DNA from: Vanessa cardui
Taxonomy: Eukaryota > Arthropoda > Insecta > Lepidoptera > Nymphalidae
Assembly (NCBI RefSeq): GCF_905220365.1
Contig: NC_061153.1
Coordinates: 5,414,001-5,478,000, forward strand
Length of the DNA stretch: 64,000 nucleotides
Direction of reading: 5' to 3'
Of the stretch, positions 18,597-29,209 are shown in pieces (position 1 is the stretch's first letter; every line of letters begins with the position of its first letter). The notes beneath the pieces were generated by a model. It saw only the letters and a list, made by a program, of their open reading frames with translations. It made no database searches and was not told the DNA's origin. Both the position numbers and the translations under genes were made by a program.

Positions 18597-19352
18597 TTAT
18601 ATACATATATGATCCTTGGTAACATTACACATAGAATAATTATTAATGTTGTAAGCAATTAGGTTACCAAGTTGTCTTCTGGATTTAATTGGTAGATACA
18701 TAGTACCCTCTGTCAACTTAAACCTATAAATGAATTTATTAATATCAAATAACATGACATCATTACTACAATGTCGAGTCAGATTGTATAAACATACATT
18801 TAAATCATAAATATGTAAGTTCTGTGCATCTGTCAAGGTGTGCGAATATGGAAATGTACTAATTATAAATTTACATTTCTTTTGATTTTGAATTTCAAGT
18901 AATAATTTTGTATCCTTAATTAAATTATTTTTATTCAGAGACAAACTGTCACCATGCATTAAAACAACTATATTAGTGGAATCCAGATGCATAGAACTTA
19001 TCTTATTTATTTGGTACTGATAGCTTGCCCCGGGTGTACATGTGTTGAATACATTTTCTACCTCACTTTTTAGTATTGAGCCAAAGCCCTGACCTAACTT
19101 ATCAGATACTACTATAACATTTTTATCATTTTTATTAATTCCTAACCCCAGTCTATTGTGGTTGTGGATTTTTGGTGAACATTGATTCAACTTGATAGGT
19201 TGAGGCACTGTGGTATTATTAGTACTAGTAGCAGCCAACTCATTTTCTAGAGTATGCAAGCAGTTACATATGCATTTATTTGATAGGGATTCAAATTTTT
19301 CCAAGTTGGATGTACATAGCTCAAGAAGATTATTGGCTGCATGTATATGTTC
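18597..19352 (-). pseudogene. LINE C ORF1, C-terminal part
   Basis: A 235-codon frame contains VIVVSDKLGQGFGSILK, VVLMHGDSLSL and KFIISTFPYSHTLTDAQNLHIYDLN. This resembles the hydrolase-like (SGNH/esterase-type) C-terminal domain of some CR1/Jockey ORF1 proteins, though the catalytic residues are not clear. The N-terminal coiled coil seen in the related copy at 56520-57412 is missing because the element is 5' truncated at 19352. Confidence 0.6.
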
Positions 19353-19597
19353 CTCTGCCCAGAAATAAATTCATTCAGCATTCCAAAGAACATGGCCCTG
19401 AATTACATCTACCAGAGGAAAAGGATCCTGATAGAACGCCGTCTTCATCGGAGCTTGATAGCATTGAGCAGAACAGAGAATATGAGACTGGGATTTTGCC
19501 AAAACGCATTTCTGTATCACAACCTGCTGATTTGCAACAAGTGGCAACCGGTGACTCAGTTATACCAGTTTCTGCCGGCACCAAAAATGTAAATCTG
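19353..19597 (+). pseudogene. Probable pogo-1 transposase remnant between LINEs C and B
   Basis: A short plus-strand open stretch (about 19354-19612) rich in E, P and S lies exactly between the two LINE insertions. The low-complexity linker of a pogo transposase would be expected there, between 15527 and 26470. I recognise no diagnostic motif, so the assignment rests on position. Confidence 0.4.
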
Positions 19598-20703
19598 GTT
19601 AGAATAGAATAGAATGTATTTATTTGAAACACAGGCACGGGTATTACACTAAAAAAGGAACAAGAGAAACAAAAAGAAATCTACGAACTAACTAAAACTA
19701 TGACAATAAATCCAAAAACAATTATGTGCGTAGACATGTACACATGGTAAGCCTGCAAATATGCCGTGTCCCAAACAGGCGGACCATTCAGCGAAATATG
19801 GGTCCTAAAAAAAAACCCAATGCTGATTTTCAATGGTCACCTTTTTGTCGTATTCATCGCTGTGACGGGCAGCGACAAAGACATCGAATTAACATAATAA
19901 TAATTACGTGAATTTAAATTAAAAAAAGAAACTGATATCTGTATAATACATATAAGAAATATATATTTCTTAATAAAGTCATAATAATCATGAAAAAAAA
20001 GAAATAAAATAAAAAAAATACGAAAAAAAAACAAAGGAATATAAACAATATATAAAACAATCGGCGCACGTGAGGCAGTGCAGGTGTTCACCTTCCGGCC
20101 ATCAGACAGCCACGCGCGCCGGTAACGGCAAGAGGTGTATGCTCGATTTTTTAGTGTTTTACGATTATTATATTACGCAACATGCACTCGTGAATTCATG
20201 ATAAAGGAAACGTGCTTTGTTTGCAGAGAATAAAATGAAAATAATATTAATAAGGTATGTTAATGCACACTATTATAAAATAAATATAATTTTTAAAAAA
20301 TGTCTTGTCATAACCTAAAATTCATTTTTAGACCACCTTCACAAAACTTTGTGCGATAAATATAAATGAGGGAGCCGTCTCGGGAGCAGCAGCATGCACG
20401 AATGATGGAACAACCTGCTATACGCGACGGAGCCATACTAATTGGGTAAATAATACAATCTAACAATATATAATAGTGGAGAAGAATTATGTTTCATATG
20501 TACACATTTGTATGTTCAATCGTATATTAATAAATAATTTATTATTTATTACTAAAAAAAAAACAAAAGGAAGAAAAAAGAACAAAAAAATAATAAATAA
20601 ATAAAATCTGGTATATATGTACATATTTTAAATGTGCTATTGTGTTTGAAGTTGTAAACTACATATATAAATATTGCTTATATTTAACACGAAACGAATT
20701 AAT

Positions 20704-22395
20704 GGTTTTCAGGATCCGAAGCGGAGGCGGCAGGTTGTTCCAGCACTTCGTCGCTGCATAACGGAAGCTGCCACGAAACGCCGCTGAACGATGCGATGGC
20801 ACATTTAGCATATAAGACGATGCTCTCGTAGGGTACCTTTTATTATTTTCTCAATTCTATCTATCTTTTGTCCAGCTCAATGTCTTATATAGATACATGG
20901 GGGTTTTATTGTGAATAACAACGAACAGTAAGGTGGCAAGATGTAATTGCCTGCGGTGTTCCATTTTAATCATTCGTTCGTCATTTAGGTATGGCGTGAC
21001 ATGCGCGCGAGGTGGTACGGTGAAACAGTATCGGGTACATGCGTTTTGTACCCGCTGAATTATATTTTTTGTTCGCGCCAGCAGTCGAGGCCCTATAACA
21101 GTATCAGCATAATTAAACTTTAATAGCACTAAGGTGTCGCACAGTTTTATACGCATTTCTTTACTAAGAACATCCTTTATTTGATACAAAACTTTTAATC
21201 TGTAGAAGCAATTACGAGCTGTATTAATTGTATGTTTTTCAAACCGTAATTCCTCATCGACCATAGCAAGCCTAAATTTCGCACTTCTATGACGCGCTCT
21301 ATTCTCTCACCTTCTCGCATTTGCATGGCCAATTTCATTAATTTGATTTTTTGTGCCTAATATTATATATTTGGTCTTGCTGGGATTCAAGATGAGGCTA
21401 TGAGAATCTGACCACTCTGAAATACGGCTAAGATCGTCATTTAACTTTTGAATAGCCGTACTAGCATCGGTTGTTTTAAACGATATGTAAATTTGAATGT
21501 CATCAGCATAGATATGATATTTACAATATTTAAAATTTTCAACTATATCGGCGCAATAAAGTGCAAAGATGATGGGTCCTAATATAGAGCCCTGAGGAAC
21601 GCCTCTATTGACAACAGTCGGAAAGATTCCTCAAACCGTCCTCAGTAACTGTTTCCACAATTTGTTTTCTATTTCCTAATTAAATAAGTAACTTGAAAAC
21701 CATTTAATTGCGTTTGCACTAAATCCATAATATTTTAATTTTGATAGAAATAAAGCTCTATTTATCGTGTCAAATGCGCGAGAGAAATCTAATAATACAA
21801 GGATTGTGCCCTTGCCCACGTCTTGAACACATAGCACATTGTCAATCACGTCCAATAATGCAGTGGTCGTACTGTGATGTTTTCGAAAACCTGATTGCAA
21901 GCTGGGCAAAATATTCTGTGATTCTAAGAAATTTGTCAAATTAGTGCATACTAGCTTTTCTAAGATTTTGGATATACAGGGCAAAATGCTTATATGGCGT
22001 AAATCTTTGAGTTTGCTTACATTTTGGTTTTTTGGGGATTGGCCTCACCAGTGCGGTCTACCACAAGGTTGGAAATGTATTACTTAAGATCGATTTATTA
22101 ATTATTTTAGTAATAATTGATAATGTAGTTGGCAACGTCAAACAAAGCATGTCCAACGAAATTCCACCAATACCGATGGCGTTGGATTTTAAGGATAGAA
22201 TTATTTTTGACGTTTCAATTTCATTAGTAGGCGGCAAAGTAAACTCTGTATCAATAGCACTATATTTATGTGATTCATAATAATGAATTGTTGATAATGA
22301 AACATAATCGCTACCGGGTACGTTAAGGAAATACGAATTAATCATTGCAGGATTATTAATATTATCTGGAATATTATGACTATGTTTTTCAACCG
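20704..22395 (-). pseudogene. LINE B ORF2, reverse transcriptase part
   Basis: Pieces align in order with LINE A ORF2. 22395-22058 has INSYFLNVPGS and LKSNAIGIGGISLDML. 21984-21676 has MPCISKILEKLVC, SGFRKHHSTTTA and LVLLDFSRAFDTIN. The strand opposite about 21480-21610 encodes a normal GVPQGSILGP and KYHIYADD. 21264-20857 carries the thumb, and about 20830-20704 the C-terminal AFRGSFRYAATK block. Frames change near 22030, 21660 and 21270. Confidence 0.75.
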
Positions 22396-22883
22396 ACTTC
22401 CAAAAGGAGGAGGTTATCAATTCGTCTGTATTTTTTTTATGTTTGTTACCTCATAACTTTTCACTGGGTGGACCGATTTTGATGATTTTTTTTTGTTTGA
22501 AAGGTAGTGCTTCCCGTGGGGTCCCATTTTTTTTTATTTTTCCGATGATGGGATCCATATGAAAACGACATAAGTCTTAAATTTGCATTATGTATATGCG
22601 CGACAAATAGGTGAATAACTGAAAATCATGTTAACCAATTTTGATAATTCTTTTTTTATTATTAAATATATACTTCAAGGGTAATTTGGTGAAAGTTTGG
22701 TAAGGTTCTGAGAACAGGATTCATGACAAAGTAACGGAACGGAAGGGAACGGAACAATTCTGAGGAGCACGTTAGCGATACTCCGTCGAATCTTTTATTT
22801 ATAGGTTATTTGGATATTTGAGTCACCTTCCGTAATGTGGTTATGTTTATGTAATTATCATAGTCGAATATTATAATCAACTA
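22396..22883. repeat. Unclassified interspersed repeat inside LINE B ORF2
   Basis: It begins AACCGACTTCCAAAAGGAGG directly at the ORF2 break. A similar word, AAACCGACTTC, occurs near 23508 beyond the Helitron, so the unit may span about 22396-23530. I recognise the style of sequence as common in moth genomes but cannot name the class. Confidence 0.45.
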
Positions 22884-23131
22884 GCTACCCACCCCGGCTT
22901 CGCACGGGTGCAATACTGATACTAAATATACTACAGAATTTGTTTATTTACGACATCACATCGCAAACTCCTAAAATTATCAGTGTTCCTTTACTATATT
23001 GTTCATGTATTATATACACAAACCTTCCCCTTGAATCACACTATCTTTTAAAAAAACCGCATCAAAATCAGTTGCGTAGATTTAAAGATATAGGGACAGA
23101 GAAAGCGACTTTGTTTTATGCTATGTAGTGA
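22884..23131 (-). mobile_element. Non-autonomous Helitron
   Basis: On the minus strand it starts TCACTACATAG and ends with a GC-rich hairpin (CCCGTGCGAAGCCGGGG) followed within 10 bp by CTAG and then T. These are the 5'-TC and 3' hairpin-CTRR hallmarks of Helitrons, without terminal inverted repeats. At 248 bp it encodes no helicase. This sequence type is abundant in Lepidoptera. Confidence 0.65.
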
Positions 23132-23561
23132 TGGAACTCCTATACGGCTTGCAGTTAGGGTGCAATATGGGGCAGAATTTATTACTATCTTTAATCAAAT
23201 TTTGTGTATGTGATGTGATGTCATATGATGTACGAAATATAGTTGGTCTTTTTCAAAGTTTTTTTGCTGAGTCCGATTACAGCTCTTTCGAGCGATCCTT
23301 GTAGTTTACGCCGCGTGACGTATTAAATCCGCATTTTCGAAAGTCTATTTTTGCTTTATTCGCAAGTTTCCTTTGAAATTGTCCTCGAAGTAGTTTCTGA
23401 CTCATATAAACGGAACTCTTAATCTATCCATATTAAAAAAAATTAGTTAGTCAACATCAGCTTCACTTAAAATCAAAAAATAAATAAAAATTTTAACAAA
23501 AAGAAAAACCGACTTCAAACAAAACACTATTTTAAAACAAATGAATATGCACGAAAAAGTA

Positions 23562-23996
23562 ATAAAAATAATTGCGTATTCAACATATTTTTTAGAGTCT
23601 TCCTAAGTAAAGTGAAATGAAAAATATTAGACTACTTAAAAGTCGATTAACGATTATATCATGTAGTTATAATTATTGTTATATTTGGAGTCGGTGTCAG
23701 CCAATAAAACCCTACAGTATATCTATCAAAAAACAATACGAGAATACTTTAACAAATATGTTTTTTACAAATTACCTTTTACACAATAATATACTGGATC
23801 AATCAAGGGGCTCGTATCGCTTCTTTCTTTTGATTGTTGGGGCAAGGGCACCGTGGCTGACACCGGCTCCAAATATACCAATAACTATAACTACATGATA
23901 TAATCGTTAATCGACTTTTAAGTAGTCTAATATTTTTCATTTCATTTTACTTAGGAAGACTCTAAAAAATATGTTGAATACGCAATTATTTTTATT
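23562..23996. mobile_element. Foldback element with ~110-bp inverted arms
   Basis: The arm at 23562-23670 and the arm at 23885-23996 are near-perfect reverse complements. They share, for example, AATTGCGTATTCAACATATT and CTACTTAAAAGTCGATTAAC, and enclose about 210 bp of unrelated sequence. The right arm ends where LINE B ORF2 resumes. It could form a long hairpin and has no coding capacity. Confidence 0.75.
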
Positions 23997-24572
23997 AGAT
24001 CGAGAAGTTTCAGTATTATCAGTAAAGTGAGTAGGTTTATTTATATGTTGTGTGAGGTCGTGAGTGGAAAGAAACGAGTCCAAAGCATGCTTTTGCGAAT
24101 TATGTGTGCTTAAGTAATTAATATTAAAATCACCCAATAAAAATAAATAATCATAAAACGGTAACGAGCCAATGGTATCAGATAAAGCATCAAAAAAACC
24201 GGCCACGTTTGCCCAGGGGGGGCGGTACGCTGTACCAACGATTATGTACTTGCTATTTGATTTAAAATGGATCCACATTTGCTCAACCATAGGCGCGATG
24301 GGATGTTCTAGTGTCCGCGCAGATATACCTCGTTTCACATAAAAACCCACATCACCACCTCGCGATCTTATTTCCGGCGGTCGTGGGATGTGACGCAGTC
24401 GGTAGCCGGGCACATTTGGGGCTCTGCCGTCCTCACCCTGCCGTTACCAAGTCTCATTTATGGCAATCACATCTACTTGATACCGCTCCACTAGTACTGC
24501 GAACTCCTCGTGGTGTGAGCCAAGTGAACCCGGGTTAAAAAGACCAAACTTAAGATTATTTACCTTAACCAT
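23997..24572 (-). pseudogene. LINE B ORF2, endonuclease part
   Basis: The ATG at 24572 overlaps the end of the middle frame by 13 nt. The first codons match LINE A ORF2 (LKFGLFNPGSL, HEEF, INETW). A TAG/TAA-type stop follows directly after NETW near 24445. The frame then continues with MPGYRLRHIPRPP, GGDVGFYVKRGISA, GTAYRPPW and LLGDFNINYL until the foldback element cuts it at 23996. Confidence 0.75.
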
Positions 24573-25087
24573 GGATAATGTTTTATATTAAATAAATAAT
24601 GAAAATAAGAAATATAAATAGATTTAAATTCATAACAATTACATATACATATATACATATGTGTAGCGGTATAATACAAGCGATTTTTCAATAAAAAATA
24701 CAATTTAACAGTAAATAAATAACGAAAACAAAAAATATAAATGCATTTAAGTCCATAACAAATACTTATATACTTATTTATGATGGTATCGTATAATTTT
24801 TTTTCCAATAAAGAGTATTTTATAACAACATAATTTAAAAATTTTATATCTGATTCAAATATCAAGTATTTAATCACCCGGAACACGGCACTTTTGCTTT
24901 TATTACATTTTTGAAAACTAAAAACACTTATTGAGAAACAGCTAAATCTATCAACGTCTTTATAAGCAATTGCATTACAATATATAATTAAGACTTTTGT
25001 ACTGTTATTTAGTTTTAACACAGACCTATCGATAAAATGTGTATTATTAAATAGGGCATATCTTAAATACGTTAAATATAATATCAA
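24560..25087 (-). CDS. LINE B middle ORF: hydrophobic protein of unknown function
   Basis: I do not recognise this 175-codon frame. It is the positional counterpart of 7822-8352 in LINE A. It lies in the minus-one frame relative to ORF1, fills the ORF1-ORF2 interval and ends 13 nt inside ORF2. It is rich in I, Y, C, F and K and keeps no stop although ORF2 next to it is broken. There is no ATG near its start: the frame is open back across the ORF1 stop to a TAA just upstream of the shared AAATTTTTTGG stretch. Translation, if any, would need frameshifting, reinitiation or a non-AUG start. Confidence 0.45.
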   Translation of the reverse strand: MILYLTYLRYALFNNTHFIDRSVLKLNNSTKVLIIYCNAIAYKDVDRFSCFSISVFSFQKCNKSKSAVFRVIKYLIFESDIKFLNYVVIKYSLLEKKLYDTIINKYISICYGLKCIYIFCFRYLFTVKLYFLLKNRLYYTATHMYICICNCYEFKSIYISYFHYLFNIKHYPWLR

Positions 25088-25104
25088 AACAATTGCAAAC
25101 CAAT

Positions 25105-26097
25105 TTAAATTGTACCAAAAAATTTACAGATATCTTTTTCCGTATGTATCCGTTGAACTGTCGTATTCGCCTCGCGCCGCACATATATTCTCCCGTCTCG
25201 AGTCCATATGTAACGCCAGCCAAGACGTTTGCCTTCTTCCTTGGCTTTATAAAAAAGCGTACGATTATGTCGAGTAACATGCTCGTTAATATGCACTCGA
25301 GAGGGATTGCCGTCGATGACGCCGGAGGTGTTAGTTCCGCGCCGTACCCGCGCCGCCTTTATAATGTTATCACGCAGAGACCGCCGCGCCAGTCGCATGA
25401 TCACCGGCCGCGGGCGGTGACGCTCTTCACTCGATGACAACAGACGTCGCGGTCCCACACGCTCGGCGCTAACGATGTCGGGGGCGTCGAGTGGGACACC
25501 CAATTTGCTCGAGATTGCCTGAGATAGGTGTACCACATTCTCACCATTATATTCCGGTAAACCCGCTATTTGGACGTCATTTAACAACGAGCTCTGTTCC
25601 CGGTCATTAATCTCTGTTTTTAACTCCGTGATAATGTCCTGCACCTGTGAACTGCCATGTTGAGTACAATTGTCAGATAATTTACTCTCCAGGGATGACA
25701 CGCGTTCTTCTACCATGTCGACTCTTTTATTGAACTCTGACATATTTTCATTAAGCCTGCCCAACTCCAGCCTAAAAAAGGTCATCTCCCGGGCGACCGT
25801 GACAAGCTCCAATCTGAGGAGTCGCATTTCCTCGGCAAGCGATAATGTAGGGGTCTTTTCTATATCCACCGAATTCGCGTCCGTGAACACTTCGTTCGTT
25901 GTAGGCGATTCGGTGACTGCAGCGGACTTGTTTCTGCTTTCCGGTCCCCGGCAGGCACGGCACATCCAGCGCGTAGGAAGGCGAAAGTCGGGGCTTATGT
26001 TGACGCATGACCGATGGAACACGCAGTTGCATTTATTACATTTTGCGCCCTCTGTGGGTGACAGAAACTTACCACATTGATTACATTTATTTGCCAT
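25105..26097 (-). CDS. LINE B ORF1: PHD finger, coiled coil, FP25K-like C-terminus
   Basis: This intact 330-residue frame is parallel to LINE A ORF1. The PHD finger at residues 4-50 (CNQC, CNKC, HRSC, CRAC) is followed by a coiled coil at about 85-140 (EEMRLLRLELVTVAREM). The basic C-terminal nucleic-acid-binding region contains DIVSAERVGPRR, RLARRSLRDNIIKAAR and WRYIWTRDGRIYVRRE, ending KFFGTI. That it stays open while ORF2 has decayed suggests the insertion is moderately young. Confidence 0.8.
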   Translation of the reverse strand: MANKCNQCGKFLSPTEGAKCNKCNCVFHRSCVNISPDFRLPTRWMCRACRGPESRNKSAAVTESPTTNEVFTDANSVDIEKTPTLSLAEEMRLLRLELVTVAREMTFFRLELGRLNENMSEFNKRVDMVEERVSSLESKLSDNCTQHGSSQVQDIITELKTEINDREQSSLLNDVQIAGLPEYNGENVVHLSQAISSKLGVPLDAPDIVSAERVGPRRLLSSSEERHRPRPVIMRLARRSLRDNIIKAARVRRGTNTSGVIDGNPSRVHINEHVTRHNRTLFYKAKEEGKRLGWRYIWTRDGRIYVRREANTTVQRIHTEKDICKFFGTI

Positions 26098-26469
26098 TGT
26101 ACAAATAATGTAGTATTAGAAATATCCGGAAGGTGTCACTAAATGTATAATATAGGTTTGTGTAGTTTATCGTTTTACAAATATCAGTGTTTGTTTTAGC
26201 ACTAATAGTAGTATTTATATTTAAAGAAAAAGAAAAAGAAGAATAAACCCAAATCACTAAAAACTAGTAGCAAAATATACTTTTATGTAATGTTTACTTT
26301 TTGTGGGTAGATATGTATCAGCTGATCCGAACAGATGATCGATTAATCACTTAAAACACGAATATTATGCTTGTTTTTCAGTTATCTATTATTTCACTCA
26401 CTGTGTATATATATTGTTAATATTTTAATAAACTTTTATAAGCACTTTTTCGACTTTTATATTTTTATT

Positions 26470-26970
26470 TTAAGAAAATAAACAACGATACTTGTCACTG
26501 CCAAACGTCACAGCGATCCTCTCACAGGTTACAGATAACCTTGCTACTCCTAGCTGTAGTACACATCTAAGTCCTATGATGATAATACCAGTACCCAAGG
26601 TGGCTCCAAATAAAACAAACCGCCGCAGAAAAACACAAAAGGCCGAGGTATTAACTAGCACGCCGATCAAAGAAGAGCAAAAAGCCAAGATGGAAAAAAA
26701 GAAATCCAATGTGAAACCTGTTAAACGGAGTATAAAAGAAGAACTTCGTACTAAAAAACCAACGTTTATTAAGAAACAGACATCAAAGGAAAAATTACCC
26801 AATGTTAAGCAAGCCAAGCAATATCATTGTTTTATATGCAATGAGCCATACGAGGACCGTCGAGGACTGGATAAAATGCAACCATTGCGATTCGTGGGCT
26901 CACGAAAATTGCACTACATATTCCGGAATTGGGTCATTTTATTGTGATTTGTGTCAGGAAATTTAAAATA
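26470..26970 (+). pseudogene. pogo-1 transposase, C-terminal tail with zinc finger
   Basis: The open frame from about 26474 gives a lysine-rich linker (KTNRRRKTQKAEVLTSTP, KEEQKAKMEKKK) typical of insect pogo/Tigger proteins, then CFICNEPYEDRRG. A one-base shift follows. In the new frame the PHD-like zinc-binding tail is intact to a TAA near 26967, with the cysteines and histidine in KCNHCDSWAHENC and YCDLCQEI. It belongs with the transposase that starts at 14097. Confidence 0.75.
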
Positions 26971-27489
26971 TTACGCATATTTAAAAAAATAATGCCTGAT
27001 TATTAATAAAATAGTATACAAAGTTTTATTAGGTAGAAATACTAAAATGTCGTTTGAGAACATAACATTTCATTGAGAAGTAGAATATTTGTATGATTTT
27101 TAGTTAGTTAACAAGTGTTATTTCTCATGTTTTTATTTTTGTGATAAGCTTATTTCAGGAGAGACTGATATTTTATTTGCTAGACTTATTATAAATAAAC
27201 AAAAATGGGTTATTAAGTACCAAGAAAGTCTGATTATATTGACTAAATATGAATACTGTTTTTTTTTTAGTTTAACAATTTTTTTTCAAATATAATCTGG
27301 ACAATATTGTACACAAAAGTAAGAAGTTCCTAAGAATTTTTTTTTTTTAATTAAATTTTATAATTATATTACCCTTATGTGATTAAAATACATAATTTGA
27401 TCAATATTGTTTCTTTTGCTCTTCATATATTTAAGTCAGTATAGTCAGTATATGACTATTCTATTTTAGATAATTTTGTAATCTACTGA

Positions 27490-27590
27490 TAAAATTTAGG
27501 CATGCCCGCTTTACCCGACCCCTGCCCGTTTTACCCTTAACGAGGGCCCGCTTTAGGCCCCACATCGGGCAAAGCGGGCAATCGTAGGTG
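27490..27590. repeat. pogo-1 subterminal iterated GCGGGCA motifs
   Basis: Variants of AAAGCGGGCA occur at about 27503-27512, 27526-27537, 27546-27555 and 27569-27580 in mixed orientation, and at the left end near 13740-13750 and 14039-14049. Clustered subterminal repeats in both ends suggest transposase-binding sites. Pogo-2 has a different motif arranged the same way. Confidence 0.6.
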
Positions 27591-27740
27591 TTTAGTAATT
27601 TGTTCACAAACATTATATAGTTCAAATTTTGATAAATTCAACCATTCTCCATTCAACAGTATTTATTATTGGACTTCATGGTAAAAAAACAAACGTTGTA
27701 ACTTATTAATAAACAATATATTTTTTAATTTTTCGGTAAG

Positions 27741-27766
27741 GTGCCCTCTTTGGGCCCCCTCTTCCC
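27741..27766 (-). repeat. pogo-1 right terminal inverted repeat
   Basis: Reverse complement of 13709-13733 with one extra base. It is followed by TA at 27767-27768. Confidence 0.85.
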
Positions 27767-27768
27767 TA

Positions 27769-27893
27769 CTCCTTTCTTAAAGGCCGGCAACGCACCTGCA
27801 AGCCCACTGGTGCTGCAGATGTCCATGGGTGGTGGTAGTCACTTTCCATCAGGTGAGCCTCCTGCTTGTTTGCCACCTATCACATAAAAAAAG
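27769..27893 (+). repeat. Lepidopteran-type SINE/LINE 3'-end repeat
   Basis: Text such as AAAGGCCGGCAACGCACCTG, followed by GGTGGTAGTC and CATCAGGTGAGCCTCCTGC, ends in ATCACATAAAAAAAG. This conserved tail is very common in moth and butterfly genomes. Pogo-1 is inserted at its left side, so the upstream part may be left of 13707 or missing. Confidence 0.6.
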
Positions 27894-28400
27894 GGTTCGT
27901 AGACGTTTTAGACTTAATGAGTGAATGGGAATAATATCTAACCATTTAATCGGACCTTTCTTTCTTCCTCCAAATTTGGATGGAGAGAGCTATGAGAATT
28001 TTTTGAGAGAGAATTTGCCTGATTTGCTCGATGACATACCACTAAACCTTCTTCGTAGCATATGGTTTCAACATGATGGGTGCCCCGCACTCTACAGAAG
28101 GAGTGTCAGAGAATGGTTAGATACTAATTATCCCAATAAGTGGATTTGAAGAGGGGGACCCATACCGTGGCCAGCCAGGAGTCCAGACTTGACCCCCATG
28201 GATTTTTATGCATATGAAAAGTTTGGTGTATAAAGAACCGAACACAATACAATCGATTGAGATTTTAAATCAAAAAAATATCGACGCAGCTAACAAAATG
28301 AGAAATAGACTGACGACTGTTGTTGTAAAAAGTGGCCTAAGAAAAAGAATGCGTGTATGTGTGCGAAATAGCGGTGGGCGTGTAGAAAATAAATGTATTT
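27894..28400 (+). pseudogene. mariner-superfamily transposase fragment
   Basis: The frame at 27925-28149 contains FLRENLPDLLDDIPLNLLRSIWFQHDG, with the catalytic aspartate in QHDGCPALY. After a stop/shift at 28147 it continues with GPIPWPARSPDLTPMDF-like text (third catalytic aspartate) and then KSLVYKEP at 28208-28400. This is the C-terminal half of a DDE_3/mariner-like transposase common in insects. No terminal repeats could be assigned. Confidence 0.7.
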
Positions 28401-28507
28401 TATTTTTAAATATTACTTGTTTTATTAGTTTATCTATGTTCTATAGCAATTACATTAGTTTTTAAGTAAGTCTTTCATTTGACATTTAAGCTTGTTAAAG
28501 GGTATTT

Positions 28508-28666
28508 GATTTGACTATTTTACTTAATATTGTTAAAAAAGTAAGTGATTTGACTATTTTATTTAATATTGTTAAAATAAAGTAAGTGATTTGACTATTT
28601 TACTTAATATTGTTAAAAAAAGTAAGTGATTTGACTATTTTATTCAATATTGTTAAAAAAGTAAGT
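28508..28666. repeat. ~40-bp tandem repeat, four units
   Basis: Units starting GATTTGACTATTTTA begin at 28508, 28547, 28588 and 28628, a spacing of 39-41 bp. Another unit begins at 28667 and is interrupted by the MITE. A similar unit reappears at about 28830, so the MITE split the array. Confidence 0.85.
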
Positions 28667-28669
28667 GAT

Positions 28670-28795
28670 TTGAAATAAAACTAGCTATAACGGATTTGAA
28701 TCGCGTATATTAATTATTTTTAACATCCCGACGTTTCGAGCACTTTACAGCGTTCGTGGTTCGATTCAAATCCGTTATAGCTAGTTTTATTTCAA
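28670..28795. mobile_element. MITE with perfect 34-bp terminal inverted repeats
   Basis: 28670-28703 (starts TTGAAATAAAACTAGCTATA) is an exact reverse complement of 28762-28795. The 126-bp element has a 58-bp centre containing CGACGTTTCGAGCAC. It lies in the tandem array. The parent transposon is not recognised. Confidence 0.8.
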
Positions 28796-28837
28796 TGTGT
28801 AATCGCGAAAATTTAAGACAACATTAAGTAAGTGATT

Positions 28838-29075
28838 TGACTATAATAGGGAGCATTATAAAAAAACGATGGGCTGGTCGAAAAATTTAATTGGTCTGAA
28901 GCACTGACAAGAGTCACTTGGTCAACTGGTCGTAATTACTGTCCCTAGTAATTAGTATTGTCAGTATAAAAGTTGTACTTTATATTGAATGTTTACACCG
29001 AAAGTACTGAAATATATTAATAAATAAGAAGAAAGGTGTTTAATTACATATCAGAAGTGGGATAAACCCAATACG
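28838..29075 (+). repeat. Possible solo LTR or 5' LTR with a primer-binding-like site
   Basis: A region with a TATAAAA-like box near 28968 is followed at about 29046 by ATATCAGAAGTGGGATAAAC. That resembles the start of the leader in Copia-type elements. No gag/pol follows and no second LTR was found, so this is tentative. Confidence 0.3.
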
Positions 29076-29209
29076 GTACGTACATATTTTAAGCTACTAT
29101 GTTTATGTGTAAAGATATTGTGTACTGAATAATAACAGTAGAATATTTAAAATAGATACTTAAATTTCGTAACGAATGATGTGAGGAAAAAGGAAAAAAA
29201 AAGAAAAGT

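Larger units (their letters stand above)
15528..19352 (-). mobile_element. LINE C: Jockey-like non-LTR retrotransposon, 5' truncated and decayed
   Basis: It reads on the minus strand. ORF1 text starts abruptly at 19352, ORF2 runs from 18521 to 15749, and the 3' UTR at 15528-15748 contains sequence widespread in lepidopteran repeats (GAACCGGCAAGAAACTCAGT on the plus strand). It ends in CAAGTGGGC/ATAAAGTAT-type text at 15528. It sits in the pogo-1 transposase. A second copy of the same ORF1 type is at 56520-57726. Confidence 0.8.
19598..26462 (-). mobile_element. LINE B: decayed relative of LINE A
   Basis: On the minus strand the order is leader (26462-26098), PHD-finger ORF1 (26097-25105), middle frame (25087-24560), ORF2 5' part (24572-23997), a foreign insertion (22396-23996), ORF2 3' part (22395-20704) and a long 3' UTR ending in an (ATTCT)n-type tail at about 19598-19616. 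ORF1 is about half identical to that of LINE A, so the two are different subfamilies. ORF2 has nonsense and frameshift mutations and has lost about 180 codons at the insertion. Confidence 0.8.
13709..27766 (+). mobile_element. pogo-1: pogo/Tigger-like DNA transposon inflated by nested LINEs
   Basis: The left inverted terminal repeat (13709-13733, GGGGAAGGGGGCCCAAAGAG...) and the right one (27741-27766, near-identical reverse complement) are each flanked by the dinucleotide TA (13707-13708 and 27767-27768), the Tc1/mariner-pogo target duplication. Transposase pieces lie at 14097-15527 and 26470-26970, with a probable remnant at 19353-19597. Two minus-strand LINEs occupy 15528-19352 and 19598-26462. 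Without them the element would be about 3.4 kb, close to pogo-2. Confidence 0.85.

Noticed and set aside
26650..26970. PHD-finger protein as a host chromatin gene
   Set aside because: Lysine-rich linker plus C-terminal zinc finger is the usual tail of insect pogo transposases. It lies just inside the pogo-1 right end.
28838..29075. Complete Copia-type element
   Set aside because: Only a leader-like motif is present. No gag-pol and no second LTR were found.
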